Below the pieces are notes generated by a model. It did no database searches. It saw only the letters and a list, made by a program, of their open reading frames with translations, and was not told where the DNA came from. From Bacteroidota bacterium (GTDB lineage Bacteria > Bacteroidota > Ignavibacteria > Ignavibacteriales > Melioribacteraceae), in assembly GCA_018818165.1 (NCBI GenBank), contig JAHISP010000068.1:1-64000 (forward strand): DNA of 64,000 nt, in the 5' to 3' direction. The position numbers were made by a program, and so were the translations under genes. This document shows, in pieces, positions 38,398-46,290 of this stretch. Each line of letters begins with the position of its first letter. Within the stretch, counting starts at the first letter, position 1.

Positions 38398-38985
38398 TTA
38401 AAATAATTTAATTGCTTTTAGCAAGATGAAATAAGTTGGAATTGTTCCTAGTAAAAATCCTACAATAACTTGCATTGAAGTGTGAACTTTTAATGTTAAT
38501 CTTGCCCATCCAATAATTATTGGAATAATTAAAACATAAAAGTAGTCAGTTTGAAAAAGGAAAATAAATGTAGCATAAGAAATACCAATTCCAACCATAT
38601 GTGCACTAATTTTCCATGATAAATTTGTTAAAATTACCACAATTTGAATAAGGATATAAGCAATCCATAAACCTAAAATTAATGGATGCAATTCATAAAA
38701 GTAGGATAATATTAATGCAGTAAAAGCTAATCCAATTCCAATCAAAAACGGAACTGTTCTTTCTTCTTTTCGTGTTGCATCGTCGTTTATAATTTTACCC
38801 ATTTTTCGAAATATTAGAAAAACAATTATCGGTAAAATTGTACCAAAAGTTGATGCAATTAGTAGGGTTTTTGTTGTATATGAATAATCGGCATAAATTT
38901 GATTAGCAAGAATAATAAAAATAATTATAAGACTAATTGGTGGAATAAATGCATACGATATTAATTTTGCCAAATATATTTTCAT
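38398..38985 (-). CDS. PAP2-like membrane phosphatase
   Basis: A 195-residue membrane protein with about six helices. Relaxed versions of the three PAP2 phosphatase motifs appear in order: TRKEERTVPF (K-x6-RP type), WKISAHMVGIG (PSGH type, with SAH) and WARLTLKVHTSMQVIVGF (SR-x5-H-x3-D type, with Gln for the Asp region). It could dephosphorylate a lipid such as undecaprenyl pyrophosphate or phosphatidylglycerophosphate; the substrate is undetermined. A GGGA ribosome site precedes ATG 38985. The gene lies between dusB and polX with a 3-bp gap to polX. Confidence 0.75.
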   Translation of the reverse strand: MKIYLAKLISYAFIPPISLIIIFIILANQIYADYSYTTKTLLIASTFGTILPIIVFLIFRKMGKIINDDATRKEERTVPFLIGIGLAFTALILSYFYELHPLILGLWIAYILIQIVVILTNLSWKISAHMVGIGISYATFIFLFQTDYFYVLIIPIIIGWARLTLKVHTSMQVIVGFLLGTIPTYFILLKAIKLF

Positions 38986-39029
38986 TTTTCCCTTTAATTT
39001 TTACTTTTCTAAAATAATAAAAACAAAAT

Positions 39030-40016
39030 TTATTCATCTTCAATATTATTTAATTCTTCTAAATAATTTAATAGAAGTTCTTCTATTGGTTCATAATCAA
39101 TATATTTCATTAATTCTTGCCTAATCTTTGATGAATGATGCAGACCTTTTAAATAACCAGTATAGTATTTTCTAAATGGAATGATTGCCTGGCGAGGTTC
39201 ATCTTTATATTCTATTTCGTATTTCAGATGCTTCAAAGCTGTTTGAATTCGGTCATCTGCATTTACTTCTGGAAGCAATTCACCAGTTGTAATTAAATGT
39301 TTTGATTCTTTAAAAATCCAAGGATGATTAATAGCACCTCGTGCAATCATAACTCCATCTGCACCAGTTTCATCGAATGCTCGCTTTGTATCTTCTGCTG
39401 TAAAAACTCCTCCATTTAGCACAACTGGAATATCAACAACATCTTTAATTTTAGAAATATATGACCAATCTGGCTCACCTGCATGTCCTTGTCGGCTATG
39501 ACGACAATGGATTGTTAATTGTCTTGCGCCAACATCTTCCAAACGTTTTGCAATTTCACAAATCATGATTGATTCTGCATCCCAACCAATACGAGTTTTT
39601 ACTGTAACTGGAATTTTAACCGCATCAACAATTGCTTTAACCATTTCTTGCATATAATCTGGATCTTTTAGCAAACCAGAGCCTGCACCGCGTTTTACTA
39701 CCTTTTTTACCCAGCAACCAGCATTTATATCAATTATATCTGGATTTAACTCCTCAGCCATTTTAGCGGCTTCTACCATTGAATCTATATCGGCACCATA
39801 AATCTGAATTCCAACTGGACGTTCTTCTTCACGGATTTCCATTTTTTTTGCTGTTTTTAAATTCTTCCTTATCAAACCATCTGAATTAACAAATTCTGTA
39901 TAAACAATATCAGCGCCAAGTTCTTTGCAAAGTTTTCTGAAACCAAGTCCAGTTACATCTTCCATTGGAGCTAAAAGAAGTGGTTTTTCAAATTCTATTT
40001 TATCTATTTTGAACAT
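39030..40016 (-). CDS. dusB: tRNA-dihydrouridine synthase
   Basis: A 328-residue flavoprotein reducing uridines in the tRNA D-loop. The TIM-barrel opening LLLAPMEDVTGLGFRKLC and the block PVGIQIYGADIDSM are typical. The catalytic Cys101 lies in DINAGCWVKKVVKRGAGSG, where most Dus enzymes have Cys-Pro, so Trp102 is a variant. TVKTRIGWD, LTIHCRHSRQGHAG and VLNGGVF with GVMIARGAI follow as in DusB. AGGA lies eight bases before ATG 40016. It heads the minus-strand run PAP2-like, polX, apt, lysR, yeiH. Confidence 0.94.
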   Translation of the reverse strand: MFKIDKIEFEKPLLLAPMEDVTGLGFRKLCKELGADIVYTEFVNSDGLIRKNLKTAKKMEIREEERPVGIQIYGADIDSMVEAAKMAEELNPDIIDINAGCWVKKVVKRGAGSGLLKDPDYMQEMVKAIVDAVKIPVTVKTRIGWDAESIMICEIAKRLEDVGARQLTIHCRHSRQGHAGEPDWSYISKIKDVVDIPVVLNGGVFTAEDTKRAFDETGADGVMIARGAINHPWIFKESKHLITTGELLPEVNADDRIQTALKHLKYEIEYKDEPRQAIIPFRKYYTGYLKGLHHSSKIRQELMKYIDYEPIEELLLNYLEELNNIEDE

Positions 40017-40076
40017 TAATATTTCCTGTCATCATAATTTCATTGAAAGATTGCAACCCATAAAAAAAATAACTTC

Positions 40077-40312
40077 GCGCAATGACTTATTTTTTGATTG
40101 TCATTGCGAGTGCTTTTTTACGAATCAATCTAACACATTACTAAAATATCTCATTAGCTAAATCATTCCAAGCAGAATTAATTGAATTTATCAACTCTAC
40201 TTTTTTCTTTCTAGAACCAGCATTTTTTCGTTCGCCATTACGAAAATCGGCGCAAATCCAAAAATACTACAACTATGACAGATTGCTTCTGGATGAAACA
40301 CCTCGCAATGAC
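40077..40312. repeat. GTCATTGCGA-type repeat element
   Basis: CGCAATGAC (40078-40086) and GTCATTGCG (40100-40108) form a perfect 9-bp stem, and a second TCGCAATGAC closes at 40303-40312 after GATTGCTTC. The element is a two-part, inverted-repeat-bounded sequence with no supported coding capacity in the dusB/MFS spacer. The same words occur at 31037, 32702 and 41740. Such GTCATTGCGAG...GCAATGAC elements are a widespread class of bacterial intergenic repeats. Confidence 0.6.
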
Positions 40313-40330
40313 AAAATTTCTTTTGGACAA

Positions 40331-40440
40331 TCTGTTTATCTTTTATCAATTGTCTTTTGCTTTTTATCTTTTATCTTTGATCTTTTATCTTTTATCTTTG
40401 GTCTATTGTCTAATATCTATTGTCTTTTGTCTATTATCTA
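40331..40440. repeat. Degenerate heptanucleotide tandem repeat
   Basis: A run of about fifteen imperfect heptamers of the form TCTWWTR (TCTTTTA, TCTTTGA, TCTATTG, TCTAATA and so on) between the repeat element and the 3' end of the MFS gene. Copies toward the MFS gene are mostly TCTATTG/TCTTTTG, those further away TCTTTTA. The last heptamers touch the MFS stop region. No protein use is supported. Confidence 0.75.
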
Positions 40441-41622
40441 ATTTATATTCAATTTTTTTGTTTTAATTAAATACCAAGTTCCTAGTAAAGTAAAAAATGT
40501 GAAAACAGCACCCGTAATAAATGGTGCTTCATAACCTAAAAACTGAAATGCAAATCCACCCCAAAGTGGACCTAAAACGCGTGCAAGCGAACCCATAGAG
40601 GAATTAAAGCCTAAAATTGTACCTTGACTATCTTCTGGCGAATACTTTGAAACAAAGCTAATAATTGTTGGTTGAAGAATTCCTGTTCCAACAGACAAAA
40701 CTGCCGAGATAATTGCTACTCCCCAAAAGTTAATACCATATGGAATTAGTGCTAGTCCAACAATCATTGGAATAAGTCCGGTAAAAAGCAACGCTCTTTC
40801 ACTCAATTTAACGGATAATCTTTTCATTAATCCACCTTGTATAATTGCACCTACAATACCCATTATCCCAAAAAGGTAACCATTTTCACGGTCACTAAAT
40901 CCATAAAATTTATGGCCCAAAAGTGCAAAAGTGCCATAAATATTTGCAACCGAAAAAATAATAATGAAAAAGAGAAACACAAAAATTCCAATATTTGGAA
41001 TTTTTACAATTTTCTTCACATCTTGAAAATTAAATAGTTTTACTGAAAAACCCGACATAGTTTTTTTCTGTTTAACTGATTCTGGTAGCATAAAAAATGC
41101 AAACAAAAATGCTAAAAATGAAAAAGATGCACTTGCAAATCCAACATATTCATATCCATAATGCGCAAGAAAACCACCCATAATTGGTCCAAAAACAAAC
41201 CCTAAACCAAAAGCAGCCCCAATCATTCCCATTCCTTTTGCTCTATTTTCTCGTGATGTAATATCCGCTATGTAAGCTTGTGCTGTGCCAATGTTACTAC
41301 CGCCAACCCCAGCTAAAATTCTTGAAAAAAGAAGTAGAAAAAATGTAGTTGAAAAAGAAAAAACTATGTACGAAATACTAGTTATTAAAAGCGAAGTTAA
41401 AATAACAGGTCTTCTGCCAATCCTATCAGATATTTTACCCACAATAGGATTAAGAAGAAATTGCATTAATGAGTAAACTCCTACTACAAAACCTATTCCA
41501 AAATCGGAAATACCAATTTGTGAGCTGGCAAATGTTGGCAAAATTGGGATTAGGATTCCAAAACCAAGTAAATCTATAAAAACGGTAATAAATATTATAA
41601 ATAAAGCATTTTTATTTTTCAT
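40438..41622 (-). CDS. MFS drug-efflux-type transporter
   Basis: A 394-residue major facilitator with about 12 helices, closest in style to TetA/DHA1 drug:H+ antiporters. Helix 1 carries FIDLLGFGILIPILP, loop 2-3 has GKISDRIGRRPVIL, and helix 4-5 has RILAGVGGSNIGTAQAYIAD. The conserved GMIGAAFGLGFVFGPIMGG is the antiporter C motif region. The substrate is unknown and could be drugs or metabolites. No regulator adjoins it. Its downstream side runs into the heptamer repeat. Confidence 0.9.
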   Translation of the reverse strand: MKNKNALFIIFITVFIDLLGFGILIPILPTFASSQIGISDFGIGFVVGVYSLMQFLLNPIVGKISDRIGRRPVILTSLLITSISYIVFSFSTTFFLLLFSRILAGVGGSNIGTAQAYIADITSRENRAKGMGMIGAAFGLGFVFGPIMGGFLAHYGYEYVGFASASFSFLAFLFAFFMLPESVKQKKTMSGFSVKLFNFQDVKKIVKIPNIGIFVFLFFIIIFSVANIYGTFALLGHKFYGFSDRENGYLFGIMGIVGAIIQGGLMKRLSVKLSERALLFTGLIPMIVGLALIPYGINFWGVAIISAVLSVGTGILQPTIISFVSKYSPEDSQGTILGFNSSMGSLARVLGPLWGGFAFQFLGYEAPFITGAVFTFFTLLGTWYLIKTKKLNIN

Positions 41623-41739
41623 ATAACCAAATAATTTTTGTGAGGTGCAAATATAAGAAATTATATCAACTATCTTTTGATGTTCAAAGCCTCGGTATTA
41701 AAAAGTAAATTTCTCTGACTGATTGAAACTTTTTTACAT

Positions 41740-41867
41740 GTCATTGCGAATCCAACAGGTTTTTGTTGGATGAAGTTCTGCAAGAATGCCTATGGAACAA
41801 TTTTTCAAAATATTAGGCTTTTGCGATTTTAGCAGATTGTTTCGTGGTAGATTCCCCTCGCAAAGAC
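41740..41867. repeat. Repeat element bounded by GTCATTGCGA and a near-inverted copy
   Basis: GTCATTGCGA (41740-41749) and TCGCAAAGAC (41858-41867) are inverted with one mismatch and enclose 128 bp. Inside, ATCCAACA-GGTTTT-TGTTGGAT (41750-41771) is a perfect 8-bp hairpin. Positions 41771-41803 (GAAGTTCTGCAAGAATGCC then TATGGAACAATTTT) resemble 46228-46260, linking this element to the second repeat family. It lies in the roughly 390-bp spacer (41623-42015) between two diverging genes, in which I see no other feature. Confidence 0.6.
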
Positions 41868-42015
41868 TGAAAAAAAGCAGAACTTCACACAATTACGTAA
41901 AAGTGGTTTTCTAATGACCTCCTATCCTTTCCTTTTTAAAGTAAACATTATTTTTAACCTTGTTATTTTTAATTATGCTAGGTATTTTAACCTTGTATTT
42001 TTAAAGGTTATTGTC

Positions 42016-43338
42016 ATGCAAAGGATAATTGAAGAAAAGCTAGTTGAATGGAAAAATGATCAATTCAGAAAACCATTAATTGTTAGTGGTGCGCGCCAAG
42101 TTGGAAAAACTTATTCAATAAAAGAATTTGGGCAAAAATATTATAATAAATTTCACTTATTAGATTTAGAGCGAAATCCAGAATTAAATAATATTTTCAA
42201 GCAAGATAAAAATCCTAAAAGAATTATTTCTGAGTTAGAATTATTTCTTAATGACAATATTTCTATTGAAAGTGATTTATTATTTTTTGATGAAGTACAA
42301 AACTCACCAGAGGCATTGGCTTCACTACGTTATTTTTTTGAAGAAATTCCAAAGCTTAATTTAATAGTTGCAGGTTCTCTAATAGAATTTGCATTAAAAG
42401 ATATTTCCTTTCCAGTTGGTAGAGTTGAAACTTTAACAATTCACCCAATGAATTTTTTTGAATTTCTTAATGCAACGAATAGCTCATTTTTGTCTAACAA
42501 TCTGTTTAAGCCTTTTGATGAAATTCCAAATAACTTTCATTCAATAATCCTTGAGGAACTTAAAAAGTACTTTATTGTTGGAGGAATGCCTGAAGCTGTT
42601 AACACATATATAAAAACTAATAGCTTTATTGATGTTATTAAAATTCAGAAAAATTTACTGAATACTTATGTTCAAGATTTTTCTAAATATGCAGGTAAAT
42701 CGGATAAAAACTGTTTGTTAGAGGTACTTTTTTCAACCGCAAAAAATGTTGGAAATCAAACACAATACTCAAAATTAGCAGATGGCTTTTCTAACCAAAC
42801 AATAAAAAATGCATACAATTTATTATTATCTGCAAAAATAATTAGCAAAATACAATCAATAGATCCATCTGGAACACCGTTAGGAGCTTCCGCCAAAAAT
42901 AAAAAATTTAAGACAATTTTTATTGATATTGGCTTAATGAATGTTGCTTGCGAATTAAACCAAAGTAACGAATTGTTGAACTATAATATTATGAATATTT
43001 ATAAAGGTGCTCTTGCCGAACAGTTTGTTGGACAGGAATTTATTTCTTCAAATATTGATTCACTCTACTATTGGGCAAGGGAATCAAAAAGTAGCACTGC
43101 GGAAGTTGACTATGTCTTTTCTAAAAATGGGAAAATATTCCCTATTGAAGTTAAAAGTGGTCCTTCTGGTCGATTGAAAAGTATGCACTTACTTTTAGAA
43201 AAGTATAACAATATAAAATTAGGATATGTTTTATCTACAGCCGAGTATTCCATATTGGCAGAACAAAAGTTGATTTTTCTTCCAATTTATTTTGCCAACA
43301 GGTTTTCAACATTTGGTGCTAACTTACACGAAGACTAA
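42016..43338 (+). CDS. AAA ATPase with DUF4143 C-terminal domain
   Basis: A 440-residue protein of the AAA_14/DUF4143 family. Walker A is VSGARQVGKTYSI (residues 24-33) and Walker B is LLFFDEVQNSPEALASLRYF near residue 95. The arginine-containing LIVAGSLIEFAL and GRVETLTIHPMNFFEFL blocks are typical. The C-terminal part contains EVDYVFSKNGKIFPIEVKSG, an E-x-K core reminiscent of restriction-type nucleases. Such proteins are common and accessory; their function is unsettled. The frame is open to ATG 41914, but ATG 42016 has AGG upstream and starts at the family position. Confidence 0.88.
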   Translation: MQRIIEEKLVEWKNDQFRKPLIVSGARQVGKTYSIKEFGQKYYNKFHLLDLERNPELNNIFKQDKNPKRIISELELFLNDNISIESDLLFFDEVQNSPEALASLRYFFEEIPKLNLIVAGSLIEFALKDISFPVGRVETLTIHPMNFFEFLNATNSSFLSNNLFKPFDEIPNNFHSIILEELKKYFIVGGMPEAVNTYIKTNSFIDVIKIQKNLLNTYVQDFSKYAGKSDKNCLLEVLFSTAKNVGNQTQYSKLADGFSNQTIKNAYNLLLSAKIISKIQSIDPSGTPLGASAKNKKFKTIFIDIGLMNVACELNQSNELLNYNIMNIYKGALAEQFVGQEFISSNIDSLYYWARESKSSTAEVDYVFSKNGKIFPIEVKSGPSGRLKSMHLLLEKYNNIKLGYVLSTAEYSILAEQKLIFLPIYFANRFSTFGANLHED

Positions 43339-43393
43339 TTAATAATTTTTAATTCCCATTTCATTAAATTGCATATTAAATATTGGAGAATTG

Positions 43394-45238
43394 ATGAAAA
43401 AAATATTTTTTTGGTTTTTACTAATTACAACCACATTTTTTGCACAACAAAAATTTGCTTGGATTACCGACACTCACATTGGTTTTGATAGTGCGGATGT
43501 TGAACTTAAAAAAATTGTTGAACAAATTAATTCAATTAAAGATGTTGATTTTATACTTGCAACTGGTGATATAACTGAAAAATCAAAAAACTCAGAGTTT
43601 GACCAAGCAAAGCAAATTTTGGATAATCTTGAAAAACCATTATTAATTATTCCAGGTAATCACGATACTAAATGGAGTAACAGTGGCGGTTCAAAATTCA
43701 CTGAAATTTGGGATGATGATAAATTTATTTACAAAAAAAATAAGACTGTTTTTATTGGTATTAGCAGTGCAATTCCATTAGTTGGCGGTGGCGGTCATAT
43801 TAAACCAGGCGATATTAAATGGTTAAATGAAGAACTTGCCAGAATTGATTCATCATATGAGATAATTTTTGCAACTCACCATCCTTTAAATAGTGAAATT
43901 GATAACTGGTTTGAGGTAACTAACATTTTAAGAAATTATAAAATAAAAGCAATTTTATATGGGCACGGTCATAAAACTGAAAAAAATAATTTCAATGGAA
44001 TTCCAGCTGTGATGGCGCGAGCAACTATTAGTAAAAATCAAAAAAGCTACGGTTTTATGTTGGTTGAAAATCTAAAAGATAAAATCAATTTTTTTGAAGT
44101 TGATGACACAAATATTCCTCAATTTTGGGGTGAAATAAATAAAAATGAACTGCTTAAAATTCCTTTAATTGATTCAACCCAATTTATTAATTACAATACG
44201 GAAATATTATTTCAAAAAAATATAAAAACAACTTTGGTCGCGCCCCCTTTATTTTGGAATGATAAAGTTTATGTAGCTGATTATACTGGACTTGTAAGCT
44301 GCTTTAATTTAAAAGGGAAACTTATTTGGGATTATGACACATTTGGAGATATAACTGCAAAACCAATAATAATTGAGGATAAATTAGTTGTTACAACAGT
44401 TCAAGGTGAACTAACTATCTTTGACGCAGTTTCTGGAGAACAAATAGAAACAATAGGATTTGATGATTACATAGTTGCACCACCAGTATTTTTTAATCAC
44501 ACAGGTGTTAAAAATTTAATTCTTCCGAAACAGACAAGCTCAAGCACTGCAATTATTATTGCAACTGCATCTGGTAAAATTTATTGTTACGATTTTGAAA
44601 CATTACAAGAAATATGGACAAATAAAGAAGCCAAAGACATGATTGAAACTGCTCCTTTAGTTATTGGAAATCAAATAATTTTTGGAAGTTGGGATACAAA
44701 TATTTACTCAATTGATGCAAATAATGGTTCAACAATTTGGAAATGGAAAGGAAATAAATCTTTCTATTATTCTCCAGCTGCTTGTCAATTACTTACTGAT
44801 GGACAGTTTTTATATTTCACGTCACCAGATAAATTAGTTCACGCTATTGATTTACGTCTCGGAACTACTAAATGGGAGAAAAAAGATTATAATGCTTGGG
44901 AATCTATTGGAATATCCAAAAACAAGAAAGAGCTTTATATTAAAAGTGTTGAAGATAAATTATTTGTTATTTCTGCAAAAAATGGAAGTCAAATTAAAAC
45001 CATAAATGTTGGATTTGGATTAGATACTATGCCAACTGAGCCTATTGAATGGAATAATAAAATTGTTTTCTCTTCACAAAATGGAAATATTTATAGAATT
45101 AATGAGAAGCTAAAGTACAAATCAGTACTTTTTCTTGGCAATGCAAGAGTACATTCTGTTCAAATAATTGATGATAAAAGACTAATGGCATCTAATATGG
45201 ATGGCAATATTGTAATATTTAATATTGTTAGCGATTGA
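43394..45238 (+). CDS. Secreted metallophosphoesterase with PQQ-type propeller
   Basis: A 614-residue exported protein. A signal peptide (KKIFFWFLLITTTFFAQ) leads to a calcineurin-like phosphoesterase domain (about 20-240) with metal motifs ITDTHIG, ATGDITEKS, IPGNHDTKW, THHPLNS and YGHGHK. The rest (about 270-610) is a PQQ/outer-membrane-assembly-type beta-propeller with repeats such as GLVSCFNLKGKLIWDYDTFG and TNIYSIDANNGSTIWKW. It may cut a phosphorylated substrate at the cell surface; the propeller probably binds partners. The TTG at 43391 is not used: ATG 43394 has GGAG six bases upstream. It lies just downstream of the DUF4143 ATPase gene. Confidence 0.88.
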   Translation: MKKIFFWFLLITTTFFAQQKFAWITDTHIGFDSADVELKKIVEQINSIKDVDFILATGDITEKSKNSEFDQAKQILDNLEKPLLIIPGNHDTKWSNSGGSKFTEIWDDDKFIYKKNKTVFIGISSAIPLVGGGGHIKPGDIKWLNEELARIDSSYEIIFATHHPLNSEIDNWFEVTNILRNYKIKAILYGHGHKTEKNNFNGIPAVMARATISKNQKSYGFMLVENLKDKINFFEVDDTNIPQFWGEINKNELLKIPLIDSTQFINYNTEILFQKNIKTTLVAPPLFWNDKVYVADYTGLVSCFNLKGKLIWDYDTFGDITAKPIIIEDKLVVTTVQGELTIFDAVSGEQIETIGFDDYIVAPPVFFNHTGVKNLILPKQTSSSTAIIIATASGKIYCYDFETLQEIWTNKEAKDMIETAPLVIGNQIIFGSWDTNIYSIDANNGSTIWKWKGNKSFYYSPAACQLLTDGQFLYFTSPDKLVHAIDLRLGTTKWEKKDYNAWESIGISKNKKELYIKSVEDKLFVISAKNGSQIKTINVGFGLDTMPTEPIEWNNKIVFSSQNGNIYRINEKLKYKSVLFLGNARVHSVQIIDDKRLMASNMDGNIVIFNIVSD

Positions 45239-45322
45239 TAAATATATACGTAAATTCATTCATGTTCTTATTAACATTTAGAACAGTTAAAAACAAAGAA
45301 TATTTTAATTTTGAGGAACTAT

Positions 45323-45964
45323 TTGAACAAATTTGATGGTATTATTTTCGACATTGATGGAACAATTGTTCAATCCAATGAACTGATTTTTGCTACATTT
45401 AATCATGTAACTGAAAAATTTTTAGGGAAAACTACTTCACCTGATGAGATTATTGCATTATTTGGTCCTACTGAAGCTGTTATAATTAAGCAATTATTTA
45501 GTGATAATTTCGAAAATGTGATGAATGATTATTATCAATTCTATAGACAGAATCACAATAAAATGGCTAAAGTTTTTGATGGAATTACTACATTAATTGA
45601 TGAACTAAAAAGTAGGAATATTCTGTTATCAATTTATACAGGCAAAGGAAAAGGTTCCACTGAAATTACTTTGGAAGAATTAGGTATTAGAGATAAATTT
45701 GACATGATTGTAACTGGAGATGATATTGAGGATCATAAACCATCACCCGAAGGAGTTGATGTTTTTGTAAATAAGTACAATCTTAATCGCGATAGAGTTT
45801 TAATGATAGGCGACGCACCTCCTGATGTTAAAGCTGCAAAAGCTACTGGAATTAAAATTGCATCAGTACTTTGGGACTCTTATGCAAAAGAAGAAGTTTT
45901 ATCAATGGGCAGTGATTACTATTTTGAATCTGTAAAAGATTTATCCGATTTCTTGCTAAATTGA
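45323..45964 (+). CDS. HAD-superfamily phosphatase (phosphoglycolate phosphatase-like)
   Basis: A 213-residue haloacid dehalogenase phosphatase. Motif I is IIFDIDGTIVQSNE with nucleophile and acid Asp, motif II is the Thr in SIYTGKGKGS, the Lys is in DHKPSPEGV, and motif IV is MIGDAPPDVKAAKATG. A helical cap of about 60 residues sits between motif I and II, as in Gph/PpaX-type enzymes. The likely substrate is a small phosphate ester such as phosphoglycolate or a nucleotide. The frame opens at TTG 45311, but GAGGA at 45313-45317 is correctly spaced for TTG 45323, which is preferred. Confidence 0.88.
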   Translation: MNKFDGIIFDIDGTIVQSNELIFATFNHVTEKFLGKTTSPDEIIALFGPTEAVIIKQLFSDNFENVMNDYYQFYRQNHNKMAKVFDGITTLIDELKSRNILLSIYTGKGKGSTEITLEELGIRDKFDMIVTGDDIEDHKPSPEGVDVFVNKYNLNRDRVLMIGDAPPDVKAAKATGIKIASVLWDSYAKEEVLSMGSDYYFESVKDLSDFLLN

Positions 45965-45986
45965 GTTTGTAAAAGAAGCTCTCTCC

Positions 45987-46260
45987 TGTTTTCCGCACAA
46001 TTTTTAAAAAGGCAGAAAATAGTTTAATTTGCAAAGATATTTCAAAAAATGGGTGTCCCAAGTTAATTTTTAAGTGTGAACGCATACTAGTAAATGTCAA
46101 AGCTCTCGAATCAGAGATTCGAGCTACAATGTAGTGCGATTCGCTGAATCGCAAAGTCCCGATACTGATAAACTTGTAAAAATGTATTAGAAATAGGCTA
46201 AATTACAACAATGTTCTTAAAAAGCTGAAGTTCGGCAAGAATCGCTTTGAAACAATTTAG
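45987..46260. repeat. Dispersed hairpin-containing repeat, copy 2
   Basis: Positions 45987-46223 match 5193-5282 plus 5425-5573, without the extra 140 bp found in copy 1. Two perfect hairpins stand side by side: CTCGAATC-AGA-GATTCGAG at 46105-46123 and TGCGATTC-GCT-GAATCGCA at 46135-46153, both with 8-bp arms and 3-nt loops. The tail at 46226-46260 (GAAGTTCGGCAAGAATCG) resembles 41771-41803. No ORF crosses it. It fills most of the 45965-46290 spacer between two genes that converge. Confidence 0.7.
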
Positions 46261-46290
46261 TTAAATAAGCTTTTAAGACATTCAATTGCT

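Noticed and set aside
40331-40440. CRISPR array
   Set aside because: The repeat unit is only 7 bp, with no unique spacers and no cas genes nearby.
40275-40466. Plus-strand ORF of 63 codons ending in repeated LSxxxCLLS-like residues
   Set aside because: It is produced by reading through the TCTWWTR heptamer array; there is no ribosome site or homology, and it overlaps the end of the MFS gene.
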